A stretch of DNA of 64,000 bases from VXNE01 sp965203615 (GCA_965203615.1 OZ241900.1:3596001-3660000), one strand, 5' to 3'; positions 53,301-63,565 are shown, numbered from the stretch's first letter. A program made the numbers and translations. Notes: generated from the letters alone by a model not told the origin.

Positions 53301-54235
53301 CAGCGCGCGGGTTCGAAATCGAGGTGCTGCGCGCCGGTCGAGATGTCGCGCGGCGCGACCGCGATGTATCGGCCCATGTCCACCGGACCCCCGGCGGCGA
53401 ACCCCCAGTCTTCGCCGTAGCCCCGTTCGCGGCCCTCGTAGCCCTCGCTGTCGATGCCGCCCCTGTTGCCGCCCAGGCTCAACAGGCGCGCCTGGGGTTC
53501 GCCGGGGTCGATGTCGTTGTGCCTGTGCGAGACCTTCATCCTGTCGGTGTCGTTGCGCTTGCGGGCACGGTCGAGGTACGCCGCCGCCGCTTCGGCGCCG
53601 CCGGTGCGGCAAAGGGTGAGCGGGTCGTCGCGCAACGCCTCGAAAGTAACGTAGCCGTTCGCGGACTCGCGGGCTGCCTCGAAGTCCAGGACGACGCCGT
53701 AGCGAGTGGGCAACGCAGCGCCGCCCTGCCGGAACTCCGCGAAGTCGTAGAGCGGAATTTCCGTGCCATCCGGAAGCCGGCCGCGCAGCAGGTCCCGCGC
53801 CTCGGACGGCGTGACCTTGGCCGCGTACTGCCCCGTAAGGCCGTGCACGTTGTGCCGGCTGAGGTCCGCCCGCAGCGCACGCTCGATGCGGTCGGGGTTG
53901 CCGAAGATGCCGCCGCCGTGAACCGTGACGACAACGTGGTTCCCCTGCGGCGTCGCAACGACGCTCTCCTCGGAATTCGCGCTGAACCACGTGTTCCAGA
54001 TGATGTTGCCGTAGTCGGCATGGACCCGCGCGCGCAGGAGTTGCGGCAGCGACGCCACAAACCCGGCGTCGCCCGCGTAGCGCATCGCCTGGCGCAATGC
54101 CCGCGTGCCGTACGAATCGAAGAAGACCCTCGCGACCATGCGCATTTCCCGCTCGCTCGAAAAGACCGTTGGGCCGGCCCACATGCCGATGCCAATCGTA
54201 ACCGCGGACTGGATGGCCTGGCGTCGTGTTTTCAT
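53300..54235 (-). CDS. unrecognised family, exported copy
   Basis: 311 residues. The N terminus (MKTRRQAIQSAVTIGIGMWAG) looks like a Tat-type signal. The mature part shares blocks with its neighbour at 54232: NIIWNTWFSANSEESVV, VVTVHGGGIFGNP, HGLTGQYAAKVTPSEARD, RLPDGTEIP, HRHNDIDPGEPQARLLSL and GGNRGGIDSEG. The two conserved His (HGGG; HxHND) and the acidic DIDPG motif could form a metal or active site. I know no family with this pattern. It is translationally coupled on both sides. Confidence 0.6.
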   Translation of the reverse strand: MKTRRQAIQSAVTIGIGMWAGPTVFSSEREMRMVARVFFDSYGTRALRQAMRYAGDAGFVASLPQLLRARVHADYGNIIWNTWFSANSEESVVATPQGNHVVVTVHGGGIFGNPDRIERALRADLSRHNVHGLTGQYAAKVTPSEARDLLRGRLPDGTEIPLYDFAEFRQGGAALPTRYGVVLDFEAARESANGYVTFEALRDDPLTLCRTGGAEAAAAYLDRARKRNDTDRMKVSHRHNDIDPGEPQARLLSLGGNRGGIDSEGYEGRERGYGEDWGFAAGGPVDMGRYIAVAPRDISTGAQHLDFEPAR

Positions 54236-55089
54236 CCCGCGGTCCGCTTCGGGTTGAAGTCCGCGCCTCGCAGTCCATTGGCTGGACCATGACCTGGCCT
54301 GACGGCGATGTATCGGGCCATGCCGACCATGTGGGCCCAGCCGCCGATGCCGTAGTCCGAGTCGTACCCGTAGAAGTAGTCGCCCTCGCTGCCAACGCCA
54401 CCCTTGTTGCCGGCGAGGAATGTCACGCGGGTCTGGGGCTGCCCCGGATCGATGTAGTGGAACGGATGGAAATTGCCCATCAGCCTGGTGTCGTGCCGGG
54501 CCTGAAACCGGTCGAGGTAGGCCGCCGCCGCATCGGCGCCGCCGGCGCGGGCGATGAAGTTGGGCTCCTCCCTCAGGACCTCGAACGGCGTGAACCCCTT
54601 CTCGGTTCTCCTCGCCAGTTCGAAGTCCATGACGACGGCGAAACGCCGCGGAAGTCGATCGATGCCCTGTTTGAACTCATCGAAGGCGAATATCGGGATT
54701 CGCGTGCCGTCGGGCAGCTTGCCGTCCAGCACGTCGCGGGCCTCCTGCGCGGTCAACTTGGCGGCGCCGTCGCCCGTCAGACCCTCGACGTTCCGGTGTT
54801 CCAGGTCGGCGTAAAGGCTTCTCTCGAAGCGCTCGGGCGTTCCGAGTACGCCGCCGCCGTGAATCGCCACCACGACCGGGCTGCCCTGCGGGCTCGTGAC
54901 CACGCACTCCTCCGAGTGCGCGGTGAACCAGGTATTCCAGACGATGTTGTCGTAGGGCGCGTTCGCCCTGGCGCGCAGCAACTCGGGCAGCGATGCCACG
55001 AAACCGTCGTCTCCCGCGTATTCGAGGGCGCGCTGCAGTGCGGAGGGGATATGTGGCTCGAAAACGATCTTTGGCTGCATGCGGATCAC
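54232..55089 (-). CDS. unrecognised family, cytoplasmic copy (first gene of the operon)
   Basis: 285 residues from GTG 55089, which has GGAAGG at proper spacing; ATG 55080 is possible. There is no signal peptide, unlike its paralogue. Shared blocks: NIVWNTWFTAHSEECVV, VVAIHGGGVLGTP, VEGLTGDGAAKLTAQEARD, LPDGTRIP, HPFHYIDPGQPQTRV and AGNKGGVGSEG, ending with MARYIAV. Its stop overlaps the next ATG (ATGA). The family is unknown to me; paired cytoplasmic and exported copies suggest the same reaction or ligand handled on both sides of the membrane. Confidence 0.6.
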   Translation of the reverse strand: MIRMQPKIVFEPHIPSALQRALEYAGDDGFVASLPELLRARANAPYDNIVWNTWFTAHSEECVVTSPQGSPVVVAIHGGGVLGTPERFERSLYADLEHRNVEGLTGDGAAKLTAQEARDVLDGKLPDGTRIPIFAFDEFKQGIDRLPRRFAVVMDFELARRTEKGFTPFEVLREEPNFIARAGGADAAAAYLDRFQARHDTRLMGNFHPFHYIDPGQPQTRVTFLAGNKGGVGSEGDYFYGYDSDYGIGGWAHMVGMARYIAVRPGHGPANGLRGADFNPKRTAG

Positions 55090-55152
55090 AGTCTACCTTC
55101 CCCGTGCGCCCGCCGGGGATCGGTCGGTCAGGCAATGGGCGGCATTTTTCGG

Positions 55153-57885
55153 TTACGTCCCGTTGGACTGACCGGACTCTTCGGCCTCCATTGCCTCGCC
55201 CCTGCCCTTCGGTACCGGCGCGAAGTAACCCACGATGAGCAGCAGCAGGCCTACCCCGAGGAACGACACGACCCGGGCCAGGGTGCCGACGTTTCCGAGT
55301 TCCACGACAAACAGCTTCAGGATCACGAGACCCATCACGACCGCGCCGCCGATCCATATCTCCCGCCGTTCCCGAATCGCGCCCGCCACCATGCCGGCGA
55401 GCCCCGCGGCGCCCCATACCAGCGACAGTCCCGCCTGGAAGATCGCCGAACCGGCAAGGGCGGCGATGGTGAACGGAACGCCCGCGAAGTGGTGGACGCC
55501 GCGCGCCACTTCCATCGACAGGAGGACGAGGCCAAGGACGATGAACAAAAGCAGGACGACGTGCGCATTCCGGCGCCGCACCTCGTCGTCGAAAGCACGC
55601 CAGACCGCCACGCCGGCCACGCCCGCCGCAATCGTCAGCGGATTGAGCAAGGGAAGATACGGAAGCGGCGCGGCGTTACCGCTGGAGCTCAGGCTCGCGG
55701 CCAGCACGAGCACGGCCGCTGCCCCCGCCACGACCGGAATCCCCACCGCGGAATACGCAAGCCAGTGGCGTTGAAGCGGCCAGGACAGCGCGGCGAACGG
55801 CCAGGACGGCGTCCCGCGCGCCATGCCGGTCACCAATGCCAGCACCGCGGCCGCCACGACCGCGAACGCAAGCGGCCAGTCGCCGCCGGCGACGTTCTCC
55901 ACGAGCCGGTGCACTTCGCTGGCGATCAGCACCGCCAGTACCCAGTACGTGCCGATGTGCAGGATCGGCGTGAGCGAGGCATAGCCGCGCTCCCGGTGGT
56001 AGAGGAACGCATACTGCACGCCCAGCGCCAACGGCCAGGCGAGCCATCCGTAGTTTGCCAGGCGATGTGTTTCCGTTCCGAACCCGAAACCGGGGAGGAG
56101 TATCAGGGCCATGACGGGCAACAGCACCAGCGCCAGGGAATTGAATCGGCGCCACTCCACCGCGTTCGCAACGAACATGGCCGCGACGGCCGAAGCCGTG
56201 ACCGTGCCGAGCCAGGCCGCGCCCCGAACCTCCTGAGCCACGAGTTCGGTCATCTCCGCGGGGACCGACCAGAACCACCAGGCGCCTCCCCAGAACAGCG
56301 CAATGCGCGCCCACACTCGCTGGGCGCGCTCTGACAGCGTGCCGTGATCGAAGCTCCAGGCAACCGCCCAGCCGGCCAGCGCCAGCACCACGCCGGTGAG
56401 GAAGGGGCCGTTCAGCAGTGGCGTCGCCTCGCTGCCGACAAACCCCGCCTGCACATGCGCCACGGCGGCGGCGACCTGCAGCGCGGCGCCGGCAAACGGT
56501 AGCAGCCGGGACCCGTTGCGCACGCCGAACCACGCCAGCGCCGCGCCCTGCACGGCCCATGCGGCGCACGTCCAGCGGTCGTCCAAAGCCAGCGGAAACG
56601 CCAACGCCAGGAATCCCAGCGCCAGCCCGATGAAGCACATCGCCAGCATGCGCAGGTCGCTGATCCGCCACAGGGCCGCGCCGAGTACCGCGTAGATCGC
56701 CGCCAGACCTCCGGCCGACCACGCGAGCCCGGCCTCGCTCTCGACGAGCTGGGTCTGCAGGGCGAACCCGATGAACGGCGTGCCGAAGACCACCGTGCTG
56801 TCGACGAAGCCGCGCAGGTTGGGCGGACGGCGCAGGGCGAACAGCAACGCCACGCCGATGTACATCAGCACGAACAGGATGAGGAACGGCTCGGTGGTGG
56901 CGAAATGCTCGGGCCGATAGCCCTGGTAGCCCCAGAAGCTCGCGATCACGAAGGTGAAGACGAAGCCGAGCAGGTTGAGGATCCGCCACGCCTTGAACCA
57001 GGCAATGGTGAAGATAGCGGCGTTCAGCACCGCGTAGTAGCTGAACAGCGCGACGTGGTTTCCCGCCTCCGTGGCGGCGAGAAGCGGCGCCAGGAATCCC
57101 CCCGCAATGCCCAGCACGATGAGCGTGCGGGAGTTCTGCAGCACCGCCGCGATGCCCGCCGCCACCGTGACGGCCACCATGGCCCCGAATGCGACCGTTG
57201 CCGGCAGCAACGCGTAGAACTCGAACGCGGCGTAGGTCGTGAGATAGAGGACGCCCAGGCCCCCGCCCTGCAGACTGAGCGCGTAGACCTCCCGCTGCTC
57301 GCGCAGGCGCCAGCCCACGCCGAACATGACGAGCCCGAACAGCGCCAGCGCGGTCAGCCGCGCCCAGACGGGAAACTGGAACAGCTCGTTGTCGATGGCG
57401 TACTTTATGAAGAATCCGACGCCGAACAGAACGACCACGACACCGACTTTCACCGGCACGTTGCCGGTCGTGAACCAGTCTTTCACCGCGTCGAGCGCCC
57501 GGCTCGCGGCGGATGGGCCGGACTCCCGTGCGGGTTCGCCGGCCGCTTCCGGCCCCCACACGTCGCCTTCACGTTCGGGGCGCGAAGGCGCGTCCCGGGT
57601 CGGGCGTGGCGCCGTCTCCGTGTCCGTCGCTCCTGCCTCGTCCGCGACCGCGGTGGCAGTGGACCGTGCGGGCTCCGGGCCGGCATCCGTGGGTTGGGGC
57701 CGGGGACGCAGACCGGCCGCCGCATCAATCTCCTGTTCAAGGTTCCTCAGGCGCGAACTGAGGTGCAGGGTCCAGCCACCGAGGCCGCCGATCAGGCCAC
57801 AGTAGAGGATTTCCGGCCCGAAGCCGACGGTCCATAGGCCAACCGCCAGCCCTAGCGCCAGGCCGATCAGGAAATAGAGCGTCAA
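55153..57885 (-). CDS. DUF2339 polytopic membrane protein
   Basis: 910 residues: an N-terminal membrane anchor (LIGLALGLAVGLWTVGF), a ~90-residue Pro/Arg/Thr-rich linker with a short coiled coil (SRLRNLEQEIDAAA), then about 20 to 25 hydrophobic helices up to the C terminus. Conserved-looking helical pieces include VKVGVVVVLFGVGFFIKYAIDNELF near residue 146-170 (split hydrophobic and charged) and LFVVELGNVGTLARVVSFLGVG near the end, typical of DUF2339. The function of the family is unknown. It is on the same strand as the six-gene operon, 63 bases upstream of it, and divergent from the adhesin. Confidence 0.85.
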   Translation of the reverse strand: MTLYFLIGLALGLAVGLWTVGFGPEILYCGLIGGLGGWTLHLSSRLRNLEQEIDAAAGLRPRPQPTDAGPEPARSTATAVADEAGATDTETAPRPTRDAPSRPEREGDVWGPEAAGEPARESGPSAASRALDAVKDWFTTGNVPVKVGVVVVLFGVGFFIKYAIDNELFQFPVWARLTALALFGLVMFGVGWRLREQREVYALSLQGGGLGVLYLTTYAAFEFYALLPATVAFGAMVAVTVAAGIAAVLQNSRTLIVLGIAGGFLAPLLAATEAGNHVALFSYYAVLNAAIFTIAWFKAWRILNLLGFVFTFVIASFWGYQGYRPEHFATTEPFLILFVLMYIGVALLFALRRPPNLRGFVDSTVVFGTPFIGFALQTQLVESEAGLAWSAGGLAAIYAVLGAALWRISDLRMLAMCFIGLALGFLALAFPLALDDRWTCAAWAVQGAALAWFGVRNGSRLLPFAGAALQVAAAVAHVQAGFVGSEATPLLNGPFLTGVVLALAGWAVAWSFDHGTLSERAQRVWARIALFWGGAWWFWSVPAEMTELVAQEVRGAAWLGTVTASAVAAMFVANAVEWRRFNSLALVLLPVMALILLPGFGFGTETHRLANYGWLAWPLALGVQYAFLYHRERGYASLTPILHIGTYWVLAVLIASEVHRLVENVAGGDWPLAFAVVAAAVLALVTGMARGTPSWPFAALSWPLQRHWLAYSAVGIPVVAGAAAVLVLAASLSSSGNAAPLPYLPLLNPLTIAAGVAGVAVWRAFDDEVRRRNAHVVLLLFIVLGLVLLSMEVARGVHHFAGVPFTIAALAGSAIFQAGLSLVWGAAGLAGMVAGAIRERREIWIGGAVVMGLVILKLFVVELGNVGTLARVVSFLGVGLLLLIVGYFAPVPKGRGEAMEAEESGQSNGT

Positions 57886-58173
57886 GTGGTCCTCCCGCCA
57901 TGCGCGTGGACGATTCTAGCCTGCACGCTGATCCCGTTGCCGATGTTCGTTCCCATCGTCATCCCGTGAGCCGGCGCGCGTCCCATCGGGAACGAAACCG
58001 TCAATAGAAAAACCAAGGGAATCTCCTTCACTTTGGGGATTCGCTCGCTTCAGGGTTACGACAAGCTATTGCGATGTGTTGCGGGAGTGCAATTTCCCGA
58101 GGTGTCCCCTCGAGGTGCGGTCCGGTTGGATTTCGGATCGTGCGGGCCTGAGCAGGACGGGACGACCGAGGTC

Positions 58174-61100
58174 ATGTTCGCATTCCCCAGACACGCTTGT
58201 CCGGCGCTGTTCGCCGTCGCGCTCACGGCGACGGTAACTGCCCAGGGCGACTCGGAAGTCGTCTTCGTACCCGTGTACCAACACCAATCGCAGTCGATCA
58301 CTGCGCGTAACACATGCTGGGCCGACGCCCCGGTTAATGCGGAAGTGCTTTGCGTATCGGGGCCGGAGCACCTGGCGCTCGAAGCCACGCTGTCGCTTGA
58401 GAACACGAGCACCAGCGATGTGACGGTGCGCCTTCGCTCCAGCGACATTTCGGCGCAGGCGGGTGCCGACTACGCCGCTATCGACGAGGAGCTCTCATTC
58501 GCGGCGGGCACCACCGGCATGCAGGTCGACATCCCCCTCATCAACGACCTGATGGATGAAAACCGCGAGACCTTCACGATCGAACTCCTTGACAAGAGCG
58601 ACGAGGAACGGCTTCCGCTCGACTACATCCACGTCACCATCATTGACGAGGACGGGATCACCATGACGGTCCGCGATGCGACCGCCAACGAATCCGAAGA
58701 AGCAATACAGCACTTCATAGACCTCAGCGAGAGCGTGACCTGGCCGATCACGTTCCACGCGAAGGCGCTGGACGGAACCGCGACCGCGCCCGAGGACTAT
58801 GCGCCGCTGGACCGTCGGGTGACGCACGTTCACGACCTGGAACCGGACATGGTACTGATCGGCGTCTACCGAATGCACCCCATCGTCGACGATGCGATCG
58901 ACGAGCCGGCCGAGACGTACACACTGAGGATCACGGGTCTCGCAGGCGTGAGACGCGCCACCCGCAGGGGCGCCATGACAATCATCGACAATGACCCGAC
59001 CTCGACGAACATCCTGCTCACCGCCGAGCCGCCCCGGGTGTCGGAAGGCGACGGCGCGACAGAGGTCCGGGTGACGGCGACGCTCGATGCGAGCGCCCGG
59101 ACGCAGGACACGCCGGTGACGGTTTCGGTGTCCGGGAGCGGCAACGCGGCTGCCGTGGACTTCGTCGAGGTGGGGGACTTCACCGTCACGATCGCGGCGG
59201 GCGACACGAGCGGCACGGAAACCTTCACCCTCACGCCGGTCGATGACGAACTGGACGAGTCGGACGAGACGGTCACGGTCGGCGGGAGCGCGGACCTCGC
59301 CGTGACAGCGGACACGATCGCCCTGGTGGACGACGACGAGGGTTCTTCGACGGTCATCCTCTCTGCGAGCCCGGACAGGATCCCGGAGGGCGGCGGCGCC
59401 AGGACGATAGGCGTGACGGCGGCGCTGGATGGCAGCGCCCGCACGGTGGACACGGCGGTCAGCGTGTCGGTGACGGACAGCGGACATCGGGACGCCGTGG
59501 ACTATGCGGCGTCCCGGACGAGTTTCGACATAACGATCGCGGCCGGCGCGACCGCGGGAACGGGAACGTTCACGGTGACGCCGGAGGACGACGACATCGA
59601 CGAGCGGGACGAGGTTCTCAACGTCGGCGGCGCGTCGGACCTGTCGGTGACGCCGACATCGGTGACGCTGACGGACGACGATCAGGCATCGACGGAGATT
59701 GTCCTGTCGGCGGCGCCATCGACGGTGGCGGAAGGAGCGGGGACCACCTCCGTGGAAGTGACCGCGACATTGGACGCGGGCGGGCGCGCGGAGTCGACGA
59801 CGGTGTCAGTGACGGTGTCGGGCAGCGGCAATCCGGACGCGGTTGACTTCACCGCGGTGCCGGACTTCGCGATCACGATCGCGGCGCGGGCCACCAGCGG
59901 TCGGGGCTCGTTCAACCTTACGCCGGACGACGACGATGTGGAGGAGGTTAGCGAGACCCTGACGGTGTCCGGCAGCGCCACGCTTCCCGTGTCGGGCACA
60001 TCCGTCAAGATCACGGACAACGACGTCGCGTCGGACGGCATTGCTCTTTCGGCGTCACCGGCGGTGGTGTCCGAGGGGGACGGTGCTGTCCCCGTGAGGG
60101 TGACCGCGTCGCTGAACGGCGCCGCGCGGCAGGCGCAGACGTTGGTGACCGTCTCCGTTTCGGGCAGTGGCGACCCGCAGGCGGTTGACTTTCGGCCCGT
60201 TGCCGACTTCACGATCGCGATCGCGTCGGGTGCGGCAAGCGGGGCCGGCACGTTCACGCTGGAGCCGATGGACGACGCGACGGTGGAGACGGACGAGACG
60301 CTGACGTTGTCCGGCGCGTCGGACCTGGCGGTCGAGTCGACGACAGTGCGGCTGGCCGACGACGATGACGCATCGATGCGGATTCTGTTGTCCGCGGTTC
60401 CCGACCGGGTGGCGGAGGGCGATGGCCCGACGCCGGTGACCGTGACGGCGACCCTGGACCGGGCGCTCCGGCAACGGGCGACTTCGATTGCGGTGACGGT
60501 GACGGGGGGCGGCGATCCGGACGCGGTGGACTTTGCGGCGATTCCGGACTTCACGATCACCATCCCCGCGAATGCGGCCAGCGGAGACGGGAGGTTCACC
60601 CTCGAGCCTTTGGACGACACGTCGGTCGAGACGGACGAGGAGCTGACGATATCGGGCATGTCCGACCTGTCGGTGACTCCGGCTACGGTCACGCTGGCGG
60701 ATGACGACGAGGTGTCGACACGCATCCTGCTGTTCCTTGCCGTCGACCCGCCCCGCGCGTCTGAGGGCGACGGCGAGATTCGGGTGACCGTGACGGCGGC
60801 GGTGGACCGGGGCGTGCGCCCGGACGACACGCGGGTCGCCGTGTCGGTGTCGGGCAGCGGCAACCCGGATGCGGTGGATTTCGCCGCCGTCCCCGATTTC
60901 GGGATCGTGATACCCGCGAACGCCCCGAGCGGGACGGGAACGTTTGCCGTAGTGCCGGAAGACGACCTGATCCCGGAGGCGGACGAGACGCTGACGGTGT
61001 CCGGCGTATCGGATCTGCCGGTGACTCCGGCGACGATGGAACTGCTCGACAACGATGAGACAGTGAGCCGGGAACTGTCGATAGCCGACGCGGAAGGCCC

Positions 61101-63510
61101 GGAGGGCGCGGGAGTGCTGGAGTTCGCGGTGACCCTGGTCGGCCCGAGCGCGTCCGGCGTGACGGTGGATTACGCGACGGTGGATCCGACGGGGACGACC
61201 GGTCCGGTCGCAGGGGCGGGAGTCGACTACGAGCGCCAGTCGGGGACACTGACGCTCGCGCCGGGCGAAGTGAAGAGAACGGTTCGGGTGCGCGTGCTCG
61301 ACGATGGCCTGGACGAGGCGGACGAGAGATTCGCGGTCGAGTTGTCCGACCTGAGGGGAGCGCGGCTGGGGCGCGGGGTGGCGCTCGGCGTGATCGAGGA
61401 CGACGACGCGCCGCCGGCGCTTTCGGTAGCCGACGCTTCGGGGAACGAGGACGTGCGGACGCTGGAGTTCGCGGTGACGTTGAGCGCTCCGAGCGGTCGT
61501 GGGGTGTCGGCCTCGTACGCGACGTCGGACGGCACCGCGGCGGCGGGCATCGACTACGTGGCGGCGTCGGGCACGGTCGTGTTCGCGCCGGGCGAGGTAT
61601 CGAAGGGAGTCCGGGTTGAGGTTCTGGACGACGCGGCGCACGAGGCGGAAGAGGAGACGTTCGAGCTCTCGCTTGCGGGACTCGTTAACGCATCGGCGGG
61701 AGACGTTTCGGCCACCGGGACGATTCGCGATGACGACCTGGCGCCGCCTTCCCTTGCTGGTGGGTTGCCGGCAGCGTTGCTGTGCGTCGGGGGAGCGCCG
61801 CACGAAGTCGAACTCGCGGATTACTTCAGCGGGGAGGAGTTGCGGTTTGCCGCGGTGTCGTCGGTGCCGGGAGCTGCGACGGTGTCGCTGGCCGGGAGCC
61901 GGCTGACGATTGAGCCCGTAGCGGAGGGCGAATCATCCGTGTCGGTGGAGGCGTGGAATGACGCGGGCCTGGTCAGCGGTTCGATGAGTGTCCGCGTTGT
62001 CACGGACCCGGCGGAGCTTGCGGCAGTGGAGTCGGCGCTGGCGTCGATCGGGCGCGCGGTCCTCACTGGCGTGACGGGATCGGTGCGCGCCCGCTTCGAC
62101 ACGGCAAGCGCCGCCGGACCGCGTGGTGGCGAAGAACCGGGTGCCTCGACAAAGGCGTGGTGGGATCCGGACCAGTCAATTGGTGACGCGGGCGCGGGCA
62201 TCCGGAACCAGGGGTTCGGCCCGGCGGTGCGCGGCGGCGGACCTGCGGGATGGGACGAGAGAAGGTTTTTCGGCCCCGAAGTCGGGGCCGAAGGTTGGCT
62301 CGACGCCATGAACCGCGCTCACGGGCGCGGCATGGCTCCGTTTTCGTTCGCGCTCGAATCCGCACAGCCGGGTTCCGCCGGTCCGGCGTGGTCGGTCTGG
62401 GGACGCGGCGACCTGCACCGGTTCGAGTCCGGGACGGACGGCAGTTCGCACGACGGATCGCTCACGTCCGTGCACCTGGGCGCGGACGCCCGGCTGGGCG
62501 AATGGCTGGCGGGGGTCTCGGTGGCGCGCAGCGCGGCGGAGGCGGACTACCGCTTTGAGCGTTCGGTGGACGCATGCGGTGGAGGCGGCGTCGGCGAGGG
62601 GATGATGGAAGCGGACCTGACGAGCGCGCATCCATACGCGGGCCGCCGGATCGGCGAGGGCTGGGTCTGGGGAACCGTTGGCGCCGGAAGCGGCGAGGTT
62701 GTCGTGGAGCGTTGCGAGACCGGAGAGTTGCGCGAGGCGGACCTGTCGATGCGCCTCGGAGCCTTGGGCGGCCGGCATCCGTTCGCCTACCGGGACGGGA
62801 TGGCGCTGTCGGTCGTGGAGGAGATCGGAGTCGTGGACCTGGCGACCGGGGATGCCGACGGTCCCATCGGGGACCGCTCGGTAACGGTGGGTCAGGCGCG
62901 GCTGGGGCTGGAGGCGTCCGGTGTGGTCCCGGCGGGGTGCGAGTGCTCGTTGTCGAGTTTCGTGCGGATCTTCGCGCGCGGGGACTGGGGAGACGGCGCT
63001 ACCGGCGCGGGCGTTGAACTGGCGGCGGGAGCGCGTTTCAGGAACCTGCCGCGGCGCATCGGAGTAGACGCGGAGGTTCGCGCACTGACGGTTCACTCGG
63101 CGGAGGACGCCGAGGACCGGAGCGCGAACGTGACGTTCTCGATCCTGCCGAGGGCGGACGGGACAGGCTGGCGCGCATCGCTGGCCTGGCGGCTCGGGAC
63201 GATCGGTTCCCCGATCGACATGGCGAACGACGTCATGCCGTGGGCTGCGCCGTCGTCGAGGTTCCCGGGGGCGCAACGCCACTGGATCGCCGAGAGCCGG
63301 CTCGGCTACGGCATCGTCAGCCGACGCGGCATCGCGACGCCGTTCCTGGAGTTCGACGCCGGTCCTACCGACCGCGGCGGCGCGCGGTTCGGCATGCGCC
63401 ACCAATTCGGCGACCGCACGCGGGGCCTGACCGTCGAGTGGGGCATCGAACAGAACCGCCTCGGCGGCGCCGCAGACAGAATCCTCCTGGAGGCCGCCGG
63501 CCGTTTCTGA
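58174..63510 (+). CDS. giant Calx-beta repeat protein with C-terminal outer-membrane barrel (autotransporter-like adhesin)
   Basis: 1778 residues from ATG 58174, which follows GAGGTC and begins a signal peptide (ACPALFAVALTATVTAQG); the frame is open 47 codons further upstream. About ten Calx-beta-like domains follow: two divergent ones, six near-identical ~110-residue units (each with SEGDG or similar, AVDF and DETLTVSG-type motifs) and two more canonical ones (FAPGEV...DEADERF style). Then comes an Ig-like domain (about 1190-1280) and a ~420-residue beta barrel with alternating aromatic strands, ending in Phe. The barrel should insert in the outer membrane and present the acidic, calcium-binding stalk. 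A 288-base upstream region shows no clear promoter. Confidence 0.87.
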   Translation: MFAFPRHACPALFAVALTATVTAQGDSEVVFVPVYQHQSQSITARNTCWADAPVNAEVLCVSGPEHLALEATLSLENTSTSDVTVRLRSSDISAQAGADYAAIDEELSFAAGTTGMQVDIPLINDLMDENRETFTIELLDKSDEERLPLDYIHVTIIDEDGITMTVRDATANESEEAIQHFIDLSESVTWPITFHAKALDGTATAPEDYAPLDRRVTHVHDLEPDMVLIGVYRMHPIVDDAIDEPAETYTLRITGLAGVRRATRRGAMTIIDNDPTSTNILLTAEPPRVSEGDGATEVRVTATLDASARTQDTPVTVSVSGSGNAAAVDFVEVGDFTVTIAAGDTSGTETFTLTPVDDELDESDETVTVGGSADLAVTADTIALVDDDEGSSTVILSASPDRIPEGGGARTIGVTAALDGSARTVDTAVSVSVTDSGHRDAVDYAASRTSFDITIAAGATAGTGTFTVTPEDDDIDERDEVLNVGGASDLSVTPTSVTLTDDDQASTEIVLSAAPSTVAEGAGTTSVEVTATLDAGGRAESTTVSVTVSGSGNPDAVDFTAVPDFAITIAARATSGRGSFNLTPDDDDVEEVSETLTVSGSATLPVSGTSVKITDNDVASDGIALSASPAVVSEGDGAVPVRVTASLNGAARQAQTLVTVSVSGSGDPQAVDFRPVADFTIAIASGAASGAGTFTLEPMDDATVETDETLTLSGASDLAVESTTVRLADDDDASMRILLSAVPDRVAEGDGPTPVTVTATLDRALRQRATSIAVTVTGGGDPDAVDFAAIPDFTITIPANAASGDGRFTLEPLDDTSVETDEELTISGMSDLSVTPATVTLADDDEVSTRILLFLAVDPPRASEGDGEIRVTVTAAVDRGVRPDDTRVAVSVSGSGNPDAVDFAAVPDFGIVIPANAPSGTGTFAVVPEDDLIPEADETLTVSGVSDLPVTPATMELLDNDETVSRELSIADAEGPEGAGVLEFAVTLVGPSASGVTVDYATVDPTGTTGPVAGAGVDYERQSGTLTLAPGEVKRTVRVRVLDDGLDEADERFAVELSDLRGARLGRGVALGVIEDDDAPPALSVADASGNEDVRTLEFAVTLSAPSGRGVSASYATSDGTAAAGIDYVAASGTVVFAPGEVSKGVRVEVLDDAAHEAEEETFELSLAGLVNASAGDVSATGTIRDDDLAPPSLAGGLPAALLCVGGAPHEVELADYFSGEELRFAAVSSVPGAATVSLAGSRLTIEPVAEGESSVSVEAWNDAGLVSGSMSVRVVTDPAELAAVESALASIGRAVLTGVTGSVRARFDTASAAGPRGGEEPGASTKAWWDPDQSIGDAGAGIRNQGFGPAVRGGGPAGWDERRFFGPEVGAEGWLDAMNRAHGRGMAPFSFALESAQPGSAGPAWSVWGRGDLHRFESGTDGSSHDGSLTSVHLGADARLGEWLAGVSVARSAAEADYRFERSVDACGGGGVGEGMMEADLTSAHPYAGRRIGEGWVWGTVGAGSGEVVVERCETGELREADLSMRLGALGGRHPFAYRDGMALSVVEEIGVVDLATGDADGPIGDRSVTVGQARLGLEASGVVPAGCECSLSSFVRIFARGDWGDGATGAGVELAAGARFRNLPRRIGVDAEVRALTVHSAEDAEDRSANVTFSILPRADGTGWRASLAWRLGTIGSPIDMANDVMPWAAPSSRFPGAQRHWIAESRLGYGIVSRRGIATPFLEFDAGPTDRGGARFGMRHQFGDRTRGLTVEWGIEQNRLGGAADRILLEAAGRF

Positions 63511-63565
63511 CGCTACCCGAAAAAGCGGTCGCTCCGGATCCCGTTCGCCCAGGACACCCATCGCC

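Noticed and set aside
60055..61803. Minus-strand frames of 400-580 codons opposite the adhesin
   Set aside because: Low-complexity Ser/Arg-rich shadows of the Calx-beta repeats; no start context or motifs.
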